Positions 1-8,268 of a stretch of 64,000 bases of DNA are shown here, in pieces. Origin of the DNA: Sediminibacter sp. Hel_I_10 (GTDB lineage Bacteria; Bacteroidota; Bacteroidia; Flavobacteriales; Flavobacteriaceae); NCBI RefSeq assembly GCF_000688335.1, contig NZ_JHZX01000001.1, positions 2,914,001 to 2,978,000 of the forward strand, written 5' to 3'. The translations under genes were made by a program, and so were the position numbers. The notes beneath the pieces are model-generated. The model had not been told where the DNA came from, did not search any database, and worked only from the letters and a program-made list of their open reading frames with translations. Each line of letters opens with the position of its first letter. Within the stretch, counting starts at the first letter, position 1.

Positions 1-60
1 GTTTGTAACAAATTAATGAGATATCCGTCGTATAGATGTAATCAACTAAATCAATTAATC

Positions 61-327
61 ATGAATATCGTTCTAACATCTCCGTCTCAAACTATTTCAA
101 AAGCTAGTTTTTCAAACCTTAGTGCTGCGCCTAAAATAAATCGTCCTGAGGGCTTGTTGAATTCTAACTACAAAGCTATCGTAAAGGACAATTACGATAA
201 GATGTCTTCTAAATCCATCTTTGGGATTAGACAAAAAATTAAAAGTAGCCAATATCAAATTGCAACACGCATGGATACTATAATTAAACTATCTGTGTTT
301 GTTATTGTTTTAGCGTTCGCACTTTAA
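61..327 (+). CDS. Small basic protein with C-terminal membrane anchor, unknown
   Basis: This 88-residue protein is not recognised. The N-terminal two thirds is polar and rich in Ser, Asn and Lys. A basic stretch follows, and the last 14 or so residues (ending LSVFVIVLAFAL) form one hydrophobic segment, so the protein looks tail-anchored with a cytosolic N-terminus. The reading frame is also open upstream to an ATG at 16, but the ATG at 61 is preferred because the extra 15 residues look like ordinary intergenic translation. The next gene, at 498, has the same plan: basic body, an IRxKxK-like stretch, then a terminal membrane segment. The two may be diverged duplicates. That it is a gene is inferred from the clear membrane segment and the neighbour's similar design. 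Confidence 0.45.
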   Translation: MNIVLTSPSQTISKASFSNLSAAPKINRPEGLLNSNYKAIVKDNYDKMSSKSIFGIRQKIKSSQYQIATRMDTIIKLSVFVIVLAFAL

Positions 328-497
328 ACAGGTCATCCCATAGGTTATCCTTGATCCTTAACTGATAACATAATGTTTATCTTTTAGTATTCTGGTCTAT
401 TGACAGATAATGCTTCTGTCTATAACTGCTGTTCTTAGACTTTATAATTTCTGAATGATCAGATATAAATTTCTTCGTCATGAGCTCCTTAGGAAGT

Positions 498-755
498 ATG
501 AATACCACATTAAAAAATAATAGGGCTTTATTGCTAAACTCTCGTAAGCGTAAACCTTTCAGTAGCGCTCTTGGTGGTTATTCTAGAGAATATACTTATA
601 GAAGATATGTGCATCCAGAAATCTTTCCCCATGTGTTAAGACGCATTCGGTTAAAGATGAAACGGCAAAACAGAAGGCTCTTTAGATTAAAATTATGTGT
701 AGCGTCCTTCGTTTTGGGAATTGCTTTTTATCTGCTTTATCAGTTACATTTCTAA
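498..755 (+). CDS. Small highly basic protein with C-terminal membrane anchor, unknown
   Basis: This 85-residue protein is not recognised. It is very rich in Arg and Lys (IRLKMKRQNRRLFR before the membrane segment) and ends in one hydrophobic helix of about 20 residues. An ATG at 480 in the same frame would add six residues; the ATG at 498 is chosen because its N-terminus (MNTTLKNN) resembles that of the gene before it. A strong hairpin with a T run follows directly, so this gene closes a short plus-strand unit. The positive region beside the helix would place the body in the cytoplasm, possibly near nucleic acid or lipid head groups; this is inference. Confidence 0.5.
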   Translation: MNTTLKNNRALLLNSRKRKPFSSALGGYSREYTYRRYVHPEIFPHVLRRIRLKMKRQNRRLFRLKLCVASFVLGIAFYLLYQLHF

Positions 756-760
756 AAACA

Positions 761-800
761 AAAAGACCTGTCGGTTATAGGCCAAGACAGGTCTTTTTTT
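761..800. terminator. Bidirectional intrinsic terminator
   Basis: A 12-base stem (aaaagacctgtc paired with gacaggtctttt) is flanked by A and T runs. It lies between the convergent small gene ending at 755 and the aminotransferase ending at 824 and can serve both. Confidence 0.85.
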
Positions 801-823
801 AATATAATAAAGTGAAGTGTTTT

Positions 824-2008
824 TTATCGTAATGCTTCTGTAATGCGCTTCATGGCTTCAATGATTTGCTCCTTAGATGCAGCATAAGACAGTCTTATAC
901 AATTAGGGTTTCCAAAGGCTTCTCCTGTAACGGTAGCAACAAGAGCATGTTCTAATAAGAATAACGAAAAGTCTGTTGCGTTATTAATAGTTTCTCCTTT
1001 CAATGTTTTTCCGAAGTAAAAAGAAATATCTGGAAATACGTAAAAAGCACCTTCTGGCTCGTTGGTTTTAAATCCTTCAATATCATTGAGCAATCCTAAA
1101 ATCAATTGGCGACGTTCTTTAAATTGGTCTACCATATACTGTACTCGAGATGGTGGCTCATTTAAAGCGGTAATGACTGCGCGTTGGGCGATACAGTTGG
1201 CGCCACTAGTAATTTGACCTTGCATTTTATTACAGGCTCTAGCAATTTTTTCAGGAGCACCAATGTAACCAATACGCCAGCCGGTCATTGCGAAAGCTTT
1301 AGATACACCATTCACAGTTACTGTTCGATCATACATGTCATCAAACTGAGCCATGCTTTCATGCCCACCCACAAAGTTAATGTGCTCATAGATTTCATCT
1401 GAAACCACAATTACGTCAGGATATTTTTTAAGTACATCTGCTAAGGCTCTTAATTCCGATTTACTGTAAACGGAGCCACTTGGATTGCATGGAGAACTGT
1501 ACCAAATCATTTTGGTCTTTGGCGTAATAGCGGCCTCTAATTGCGCAGGTGTCAATTTAAAATCACTATCTATTGACGTTTGAACTTCTACGGGTACGCC
1601 TTCATTTAGTTTTACGATGTCACTGTAACTTACCCAATAAGGACAAGGTAAAATGACTTCATCCCCTTTATTAATGAGCACTGCTGCAATATTTGCTAAA
1701 GATTGTTTTGCGCCTGTGGATACCACTATCTGTGGTCTTGTATAGGTAAGATTGTTGTCACGTTTAAACTTTGTGATGATGGCATCTTTCAACTCGGTAT
1801 ACCCATCTACTGGGGTGTAAGCACTGTAATTGTCATCGATGGCCTGCTTTGCAGCATCTTTAATGAAATCGGGTGTGTTGAAATCTGGCTCACCTAAACT
1901 TAAGCCTATGATGTCTTTTCCTTCCTCTCTTAATTCTCTTGCTTTAGCGGCCATAGCTAGGGTAGCAGAGGTCGCCATATTTAAAACGCGTTCTGAAAGT
2001 TGTGTCAT
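824..2008 (-). CDS. aspC: Aspartate aminotransferase (class I, subgroup Ib)
   Basis: This PLP-dependent enzyme would move the amino group between aspartate and 2-oxoglutarate in the cytosol. The 394 residues match the usual length of the bacterial Ib form. The N-terminus carries the LSLGEPDFNTP substrate-loop signature. NPSG at about 175-178 and DEIYEH at about 204-209 contact the cofactor. K237 in SKAFAMTGWRIGY is the Schiff-base lysine. It lies 22 bases downstream of the desaturase gene and has no TAnnTTTG box of its own, so the two are probably cotranscribed. Related enzymes of this subgroup can also use prephenate, so the exact substrate range is open; a second class I aminotransferase lies at 60.5-61.7 kb. 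Confidence 0.9.
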   Translation of the reverse strand: MTQLSERVLNMATSATLAMAAKARELREEGKDIIGLSLGEPDFNTPDFIKDAAKQAIDDNYSAYTPVDGYTELKDAIITKFKRDNNLTYTRPQIVVSTGAKQSLANIAAVLINKGDEVILPCPYWVSYSDIVKLNEGVPVEVQTSIDSDFKLTPAQLEAAITPKTKMIWYSSPCNPSGSVYSKSELRALADVLKKYPDVIVVSDEIYEHINFVGGHESMAQFDDMYDRTVTVNGVSKAFAMTGWRIGYIGAPEKIARACNKMQGQITSGANCIAQRAVITALNEPPSRVQYMVDQFKERRQLILGLLNDIEGFKTNEPEGAFYVFPDISFYFGKTLKGETINNATDFSLFLLEHALVATVTGEAFGNPNCIRLSYAASKEQIIEAMKRITEALR

Positions 2009-2030
2009 TTAATAACTATTGATTGATGGT

Positions 2031-3134
2031 TTATGCTGGCAGAGCTGCAGGCTTCATTCCCATTTCTTTTAAAAACCTGAAATGAGCTGCAATTGCTTTC
2101 CTAGTCGTTTCGTATTCTTTGTAAGGTAAGTTAAACTCATTAGCTGTTTCTCTCACAATCTTAGAGATCTTACCGTAATGAATATGACTAATGTGTGGGA
2201 AAATATGATGTTCTACTTGATGATTAAGACCACCAGTATACCAATTTACAATTTTGTTGTTAGCTCCAAAATTAATCGTTGTTTTCAATTGGTGAATGGC
2301 CCAAGTATTTTTCATGGTACCGTCTTTTTCAGGTAATGGCATTTCAGCATCATCCATAACGTGAGCGAGTTGGAATACAACACTTAAAATTAAACCAGCA
2401 ACATAATGCATAATAAAAAAGCCTAAGAGTATTTTCCACCAAGCAATATCTAAAACAATCATCGGTAATACAATCCAAAGAGATACATAAATCACTTTAG
2501 AAATCACCAACTTGCTCCAATTTGCAACTGGATTTGGCATTTTTCCGTAAGATAATTTACGTTTCATATACCTCGTCATCTGCTTCCAATCAGTCGTAAT
2601 TGCCCAATTAATGGTTAATAAACCGTAAAGCAATACAGAGTAGTAATGTTGAAATTTATGATGTTTATGCCATTCGGCGTGCTTAGAAAAACGTAAAACC
2701 CGACCAGCTTCTAAATCTTCATCGTGGCCATGAATATTGGTGTAGGTATGGTGCAAGACATTGTGTTGTACCTTCCAGTTGTAAACATTTCCTGCTAAAA
2801 TATAGATGCTGCTTCCCATTAATCTATTTACCCATTCTTTATTAGAGAATGAGCCGTGGTTGCCATCATGCATCACGTTCATGCCAACACCAGCCATACC
2901 AATCCCCATAACAATAGTAAGTAACAATTGTGCCCATCCTGGGATTTCAAGCGTCATGATTAGAAAGTACGGTGCGAGAAATATAGAGAACATGATCAAG
3001 GTCTTCACCCATAGCTTCCAGTTCCCCGTTCTTTTAATGTTATTTTCTTTAAAATAATCGTTGACGCGTTTATTAAGCGTTCTAAAAAACTTTGCGGAAT
3101 CTGTTCTTGAAAAGGATAAGGTTTGCTTTGACAT
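2031..3134 (-). CDS. Membrane fatty acid (acyl-CoA type) desaturase
   Basis: This di-iron desaturase of the membrane FADS family would introduce a double bond into acyl chains and so adjust membrane fluidity. Three histidine boxes are visible: HDGNH, HNVLHHTY and HQVEHHIFPH, the last of the QxxHH type seen in front-end and linoleoyl-CoA-like desaturases. Hydrophobic segments flank the boxes. The ORF is open to an ATG at 3188, but a promoter box at 3186-3193 on the same strand overlaps that codon, so the start at 3134 (MSKQTLSF) is used, giving 367 residues. No cytochrome b5 domain is fused, so an external electron donor is needed. Regiospecificity cannot be read from the sequence. Confidence 0.88.
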   Translation of the reverse strand: MSKQTLSFSRTDSAKFFRTLNKRVNDYFKENNIKRTGNWKLWVKTLIMFSIFLAPYFLIMTLEIPGWAQLLLTIVMGIGMAGVGMNVMHDGNHGSFSNKEWVNRLMGSSIYILAGNVYNWKVQHNVLHHTYTNIHGHDEDLEAGRVLRFSKHAEWHKHHKFQHYYSVLLYGLLTINWAITTDWKQMTRYMKRKLSYGKMPNPVANWSKLVISKVIYVSLWIVLPMIVLDIAWWKILLGFFIMHYVAGLILSVVFQLAHVMDDAEMPLPEKDGTMKNTWAIHQLKTTINFGANNKIVNWYTGGLNHQVEHHIFPHISHIHYGKISKIVRETANEFNLPYKEYETTRKAIAAHFRFLKEMGMKPAALPA

Positions 3135-3185
3135 AAAAATATGTTTTAAGACTAACGCTGTAGCGCGAGAAATCATATCGAATAA

Positions 3186-3193
3186 CAAAGATA
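3186..3193 (-). promoter_or_regulatory. Promoter -7 box for the desaturase gene
   Basis: TATCTTTG on the minus strand matches the Bacteroidota sigma-70 box TAnnTTTG. It sits about 52 bases upstream of the chosen desaturase start, and it rules out the longer start at 3188. No clear -33 TTG is seen. Confidence 0.6.
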
Positions 3194-3251
3194 ATTAATA
3201 ATTACTCGGTCTGCGTTAATTATAATGCAAAAATAAACAAAGGGAAATGCC

Positions 3252-3259
3252 TATTTTTG
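3252..3259 (+). promoter_or_regulatory. Promoter -7 box for rsmG
   Basis: TATTTTTG matches TAnnTTTG. It lies downstream of the first in-frame ATG (3247) and 17 bases before the ATG at 3277, which supports the shorter start for rsmG. Confidence 0.55.
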
Positions 3260-3276
3260 CTCAAAATTTAGAGCCA

Positions 3277-3906
3277 ATGCAACGTATTCTCCATTATTTT
3301 CCAGAATTGACCGATACTCAAGTTACCCAATTTGAACAATTAGAAACGCTTTATCAAGATTGGAATTTAAAAATTAATGTGGTTTCTAGAAAGGATATTG
3401 ATGAGTTGTATCTACGTCATGTGTTGCATTCTTTGGGTATAGCCAAGTTTATTTCTTTTAGACCTGGTACACGAATTTTAGATGTTGGTACTGGAGGAGG
3501 ATTTCCGGGAGTGCCATTGGCTATTTTATTTCCCGAATGTCAATTTCACCTTGTAGATAGTATTGCAAAAAAGCTAAAAGTAGTAGATGAGGTTGTGGCA
3601 GGTCTAGGGTTAACAAACGTAAAAACCACCCACAGTAGAGTTGAGGATATTAATGAGCAATTCGATTTCATAGTGAGCAGAGCAGTGGCGACCATGCCTA
3701 CTTTTGTGCATTGGGTTAAAGGGAAGATCTCGAAAGCTCAGAATAATGATTTAAAAAACGGCATTCTTTATTTAAAGGGTGGTGACTTAAAAGAGGAGTT
3801 GGCAACCTACCAAACGGCCACAATTTATGATCTCACTACTGTTTTTGAAGAGCCCTTTTTCGAAACCAAAAAGGTAGTACATCTTCCTATAAAATATAGA
3901 GGATAA
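3277..3906 (+). CDS. rsmG: 16S rRNA (guanine527-N7)-methyltransferase RsmG
   Basis: This SAM-dependent enzyme methylates G527 of 16S rRNA. The family signature NVVSRKD stands near the N-terminus, the SAM-binding glycine loop reads GTGGGFPG, and a VSRAVA segment follows the third strand, all typical of RsmG/GidB. The shorter start (ATG 3277, MQRILHYF) gives 209 residues, the usual length; the in-frame ATG at 3247 would lie upstream of the likely transcription start. It is transcribed divergently from the desaturase and faces the T9SS hydrolase gene. Confidence 0.93.
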   Translation: MQRILHYFPELTDTQVTQFEQLETLYQDWNLKINVVSRKDIDELYLRHVLHSLGIAKFISFRPGTRILDVGTGGGFPGVPLAILFPECQFHLVDSIAKKLKVVDEVVAGLGLTNVKTTHSRVEDINEQFDFIVSRAVATMPTFVHWVKGKISKAQNNDLKNGILYLKGGDLKEELATYQTATIYDLTTVFEEPFFETKKVVHLPIKYRG

Positions 3907-3965
3907 TATCAGGGTTTTAGATTGAAATAGCTATTTTATTTGCCCGCCTATTTTTTCGGAAAGTA

Positions 3966-5753
3966 TTAGCGTTTCAAGATTTTTTGATGATAATTTAAGG
4001 ATTTCCCGTCCCTCATGTTGAAAATATAGACGCCTGATTGTAAATTTAAAGGAATTGATTGTTGCTTTAAAAGGGTGTCATATTTAGTTTTAAAAATGAT
4101 CTTGCCCGTCATGTCTGTAATAATGACAGAGACCGAATTGAACACATTTTTGCTATAAATTATAAGATCGTCCCCGATAGGATTAGGTGCTATTTTAATA
4201 GCATAAGCATTTTCATAATTTGGGGAAGACAAGGCGCCCTCAAATATTTCCTCTAAAGCAAAGAACACATTGTCTTGAGTAAGTTGCAGATGGTTTTCGT
4301 TTTCAATGGGCAGATACCAATTTACAAATGTGGTTGACGTATTTGTGTCCTCAAAATCAATGGAGGTGTACCAATTGACTTCATCATTAGGAAAATCGAT
4401 AGCCATGGCGCTTACCGAAGGAACATAGCTAAATTTATCTATACTAAGGTTATTGGTAAAAGCACCGAAAACCCCTTCTGCACCTGCTGCATCTGTGAAT
4501 GCCGAAATACTAAAAAGACCTCCTGGAGCTGCGTCTATGCCGTCTGTGTATGCTGGTGCTTGTGCCATTACTTCAACATCAATAAGAGACAAGGGTAAAA
4601 TAAAAAAACCATCAACATTAATACTGCTAATTACAGATATTCCCTCTGACGTTGCTGGAGTGAGATTGATGCTAACGTTCGCCGTGACATTGGTTACAGG
4701 CTGCACATCTGGCAAGCTCAAATCTTCAATAGTTAAGGCGGCGAATCCAGGCGTAACGGCAGTGTCATCTATAGCTAGATAAGGATTACCTATTCCGCTA
4801 CCATTGATAATGGCTATGTTTCTTGTGTTTTCAGGAAAACCGGTAGAGGTTAAATTATTAATATCAGCATCAAAAATAGCTTTAAAAGGATGCGCTTCGG
4901 GAAGTAGCTTGGTCGGGTCAAAATTGGCACTGCTACCGGCTAATAAATGAGACTCAAAATGATCGGTCAATAATTGTCTTGCAGCAGGTGATTTAAATAG
5001 GTTGTCTATTATGGGTTGCAACATTTGTACCTCTAAGCCGTTACTCAATCCGTAAGCCAAATAATTAAATTGATGCTGAAATCCCAAAGGGATGTTCGCT
5101 CCTAAATGTGGAGCATCAAACGAAATATAGAGACGGGTCTCATGCGCTAAATCTTCACTTTCCATATAATTAAGAGCGTATTTAGAAACGATACCGCCCA
5201 TACTTGGACCTATAATAACCAATTCTTCATTTCCCACTTTATCAGTGTTTAATTGATTGATAAGATCTACCAGCAGCATGGCATTACGTTCCATGAAATC
5301 AACACCACCATCAATAAGTGTGCTGCCTTCAGGAAAGTCTGCTTCATCAATAATCATGTCTTCATTTGTATCTTCTATAGCGTCAATATGCATTAAGGAT
5401 GCATCACTAAGTCTTAAATACCTTGGGAAATTAAGTAAAACAACGTCGTAGCCTTCCGCTCTTACTAAGTCTGCCAAATTTTGATCACCTTCAGAACCAG
5501 AAAAATTCAAGATATCATAAAGCCCGTCAATAGTTCGAAGATCGCCTGGGTCAAAACCATCTAGTAGAATGATAGGTTTGTCTAAAACGCCGTCGTTAGT
5601 ATCGAGGAAAATTTTATATTCTCCCAGACCAGAAAAATTTTCTGCATCTGTATAAGCGGATAGATCGGCTGTAATTGAAGATTCGAACGTTATGGTTTGT
5701 CCAAAATGAATAAGAGGGCACAAAAGTAGAAGTAAGACGTAATTTTTTCTCAT
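3966..5753 (-). CDS. Secreted alpha/beta hydrolase with T9SS type A sorting domain
   Basis: This 595-residue exported protein starts with a signal peptide (MRKNYVLLLLLCPLIHFGQ) at the ATG at 5753; a longer start at 5795 would bury the signal sequence. Residues about 55-260 look like an alpha/beta hydrolase: LLDGFDPGD is a likely oxyanion-hole strand and GPSMGG carries nucleophile Ser184, with DAPHLG after it. A middle region of beta-rich sequence follows. The last 80 residues begin with the NPIGDDL-type motif and end GVYIFNMRDGK...KILKR, a type A C-terminal domain for type IX secretion, so the enzyme is exported across the outer membrane and attached or released. The substrate is probably an ester or lipid, but this is not established. 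Confidence 0.8.
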   Translation of the reverse strand: MRKNYVLLLLLCPLIHFGQTITFESSITADLSAYTDAENFSGLGEYKIFLDTNDGVLDKPIILLDGFDPGDLRTIDGLYDILNFSGSEGDQNLADLVRAEGYDVVLLNFPRYLRLSDASLMHIDAIEDTNEDMIIDEADFPEGSTLIDGGVDFMERNAMLLVDLINQLNTDKVGNEELVIIGPSMGGIVSKYALNYMESEDLAHETRLYISFDAPHLGANIPLGFQHQFNYLAYGLSNGLEVQMLQPIIDNLFKSPAARQLLTDHFESHLLAGSSANFDPTKLLPEAHPFKAIFDADINNLTSTGFPENTRNIAIINGSGIGNPYLAIDDTAVTPGFAALTIEDLSLPDVQPVTNVTANVSINLTPATSEGISVISSINVDGFFILPLSLIDVEVMAQAPAYTDGIDAAPGGLFSISAFTDAAGAEGVFGAFTNNLSIDKFSYVPSVSAMAIDFPNDEVNWYTSIDFEDTNTSTTFVNWYLPIENENHLQLTQDNVFFALEEIFEGALSSPNYENAYAIKIAPNPIGDDLIIYSKNVFNSVSVIITDMTGKIIFKTKYDTLLKQQSIPLNLQSGVYIFNMRDGKSLNYHQKILKR

Positions 5754-5816
5754 GAGGGAAACTTTAGTGGTTGAAAGTACAAGATAGTATAACACCTTGT
5801 TATTTAAAAGAATGCA

Positions 5817-5853
5817 TAAAAAAATCCTTAAGAAGATTCTTAAGGATTTTTTT
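5817..5853 (-). terminator. Intrinsic terminator of pruA
   Basis: A 13-base stem (aaaatccttaaga with tcttaaggatttt, loop agat) lies 20 bases past the pruA stop, followed on the minus strand by a T run. Confidence 0.85.
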
Positions 5854-5870
5854 ATGATAATAGTTGTCGA

Positions 5871-7499
5871 TTACTCGCCCATGTAAGGGTATCGATAATC
5901 TGTAGGGGTTACAAATGTTTCCTTGATCATACGAGGAGAAATCCAACGTAGCAAGTTCAACACACTACCAGCTTTGTCATTGGTGCCCGATGCTCTTGCA
6001 CCTCCAAAAGGTTGTTGACCTACAACAGCACCAGTTGGCTTATCGTTGATATAAAAGTTTCCTGCACAATTTTGAAGTGCTTTTGTAGCTTCTTGAATGG
6101 CATATCTGTCTTTTGCTAAGATAGCACCTGTTAATGCATAATCGCTAGTTTCATCAACAAGCTTAAGAGTTTCAGAAAATTTGTTTTCGTCGTAAACATA
6201 AATAGTAATTACTGGTCCAAAGAGCTCAGTATGCATTGTGGTGTACTTAGAATTTGTAGTTACAATAATAGTCGGCTCAATAAAATAGCCTTTACTCTTA
6301 TCATAATTACCACCAACGATGATTTCTGCATCAGCGTCTTTTTTGGCAGCGTCAATATACTTGGCCAATTTGTCAAAAGATCCTTCGTGTATTACTGCAG
6401 TAACGAAATTACTTAAATCTTCAGGAGATCCCATTTTAAAAGATTTTACATCTTTTACAACGTGTTTTTTGACTTCTTCCCAAATATTAGAGGAAACGTA
6501 TGCTCTAGATGCTGCACTACATTTCTGACCTTGAAATTCAAAAGCACCTCTCGCAATGGCTGTTGCAACTTGCTTAGCGTCTGCTGTTTTGTGCGCAACA
6601 ATAAAGTCTTTACCACCAGTTTCTCCTACGATTCTTGGATAACTCTTGTAATTATGTATGTTATTGCCAATTTCTTTCCATATGTTTTTAAACACTGTTG
6701 TTGAGCCGGTAAAGTGTAATCCAGAGAAATCTGGACTGGCCAAAACAGTTTCGGTAATCATTTCAGGATCGCCAAAAACAACGTTGATGACTCCTGGTGG
6801 TACACCTGCTTCTTCAAAAACGTCCATAATGACTTTAGCAGAATAAATTTGACTATCACTAGGTTTCCAAACCACAACGTTACCCATAAGTGCCATACAA
6901 GATGGTAAATTTCCAGCAATGGCCGTAAAGTTAAAAGGTGTCACAGCATAAGTAAACCCTTCAAGTGGGCGATATTCTAGTCGGTTCCAAGCATCTGAAG
7001 TACTTTCAGGTTGATCATGATAGATATCGGTCATGTACTGCACGTTGAAACGTAAAAAATCAATAAGCTCGCAAGCGGAGTCAATCTCTGCCTGATGTAC
7101 TGTTTTAGATTGCGCAATCATTGTTGCTGCATTAATTTTTGCACGGTAAGGTCCGGCAATTAATTCTGCAGCTTTCAAGAAAATACCTGCACGTTGTTCC
7201 CATGCTAAATTGGCCCATTCGGTTCTTGCTGCCAAAGCTGTAGAGATTGCTTCTTCTACATGTGTTTTTTCAGCTAAATGATAGGTGCCAACAACATGTT
7301 GATGATCGTGTGGTGCAGATAAGGTTTTAGTGTTACCCGTAGTAACATCTTTACCATTTATATAAAGTGGTACATCAATTTTACTGTTAAACATTTCTTT
7401 ATAAGCAGCTAAAACAGATTCGCGCTCAGGACTACCTGGTGCGTAAGTCTTAACTGGTTCATTGACAGCTATTGGTGTGTTGAAAAATCCTTTTCCCAT
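5871..7499 (-). CDS. pruA: L-glutamate gamma-semialdehyde dehydrogenase (P5C dehydrogenase)
   Basis: This enzyme oxidises glutamate semialdehyde to glutamate with NAD+, the second step of proline catabolism. The 542 residues match the PruA/eukaryotic ALDH4-like form without the proline dehydrogenase half. The catalytic cysteine lies in GQKCSAASRAYV and the general-base glutamate region in VGETGGKDF. The C-terminus holds PFGGARASGTNDKAG, typical of this subfamily. The gene is monocistronic: it is followed by its own terminator, and a near-consensus TACCTTTA box lies at 7542-7549. Proline dehydrogenase is not in the window. Confidence 0.95.
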   Translation of the reverse strand: MGKGFFNTPIAVNEPVKTYAPGSPERESVLAAYKEMFNSKIDVPLYINGKDVTTGNTKTLSAPHDHQHVVGTYHLAEKTHVEEAISTALAARTEWANLAWEQRAGIFLKAAELIAGPYRAKINAATMIAQSKTVHQAEIDSACELIDFLRFNVQYMTDIYHDQPESTSDAWNRLEYRPLEGFTYAVTPFNFTAIAGNLPSCMALMGNVVVWKPSDSQIYSAKVIMDVFEEAGVPPGVINVVFGDPEMITETVLASPDFSGLHFTGSTTVFKNIWKEIGNNIHNYKSYPRIVGETGGKDFIVAHKTADAKQVATAIARGAFEFQGQKCSAASRAYVSSNIWEEVKKHVVKDVKSFKMGSPEDLSNFVTAVIHEGSFDKLAKYIDAAKKDADAEIIVGGNYDKSKGYFIEPTIIVTTNSKYTTMHTELFGPVITIYVYDENKFSETLKLVDETSDYALTGAILAKDRYAIQEATKALQNCAGNFYINDKPTGAVVGQQPFGGARASGTNDKAGSVLNLLRWISPRMIKETFVTPTDYRYPYMGE

Positions 7500-7758
7500 T
7501 TTAAATTATCGGTTTTTGTAATTCATAAATTGTCTTAGCGCTAAAGGTACAATTTTTTAGAGAGTACCTAGGATGAACAGTATTAAAAGCTCGTTAAAAG
7601 ACTGATAAGGTTTTTGTAAGATGTGACTTTTAAAAAAGAAAATGTTGATCTGCGTTTTTGGAATTGGTTTGGAGGAGTGGATTAAAAAATATTAGTACAA
7701 CAAGGACACACGTTCTCTTCTAGTTCTAAATAATTCTTCTTTGTAAATTTAATACTGC

Positions 7759-8145
7759 TTAGTTTAAAGCAAAAGGTGCGCTTAATTTGAAAGATGGGAT
7801 GATGACCTTAAATTTATTGGTGGTTGAAAAGTTGACCATATTGTAATGGCCTTGCATCGCTCCAAAAGGAGATGTAAGCAAACAACCTGAAGAGTACGTA
7901 TGTGATTCGCCAGGTTTAATAACTGGTTTTTTACCGATGACCCCTTCGCCTTCAACAATTTCAACATTATTTAGTGCATCAAGGATAGACCAGTATCGCG
8001 ATTGTAATTGAACAGAATCTTTGCTTTGGTTCTCAATAGTGATTTGGTAACCAAAAGCAAAATGCACCTTGTAATTTTTGTAGAAGGTCCCTTCAAAGGA
8101 AGTTTCTACAGAAATCTTAATGCCACTTGTAACTTGTTGTACCAT
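7759..8145 (-). CDS. apaG: ApaG family protein
   Basis: This 128-residue single-domain protein has the ApaG beta-sandwich signature: YQITIENQS, then LQSRYWSI and EGEGVIGKKPVIKPGE, then SSGCLLTSPFGAMQGHY. The family (DUF525) is linked in enterobacteria to Co2+/Mg2+ resistance and nucleotide polyphosphate metabolism, but the biochemical role is unsettled. The gene stands alone on the minus strand with about 120 bases before it and 259 bases after it. The downstream gap (7500-7758) holds the pruA promoter and no convincing gene. Confidence 0.92.
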   Translation of the reverse strand: MVQQVTSGIKISVETSFEGTFYKNYKVHFAFGYQITIENQSKDSVQLQSRYWSILDALNNVEIVEGEGVIGKKPVIKPGESHTYSSGCLLTSPFGAMQGHYNMVNFSTTNKFKVIIPSFKLSAPFALN

Positions 8146-8268
8146 AATAGAGTTGAGACTGAGTATGTAAAAATAAAGAATTAAATGTAAACTCTATATT
8201 TTTTCCGATGTAAGACTAATTTTTATCGTTTCAATATAATTTATACGCTTTTTTTTGAGATTTGGTTT

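Noticed and set aside
7682-7785. Minus-strand frame after apaG that ends ENVCPCCTNIF
   Set aside because: It has no ATG, GTG or TTG start in frame and overlaps the apaG end. The CPCC end is curious, but there is not enough to call a gene.
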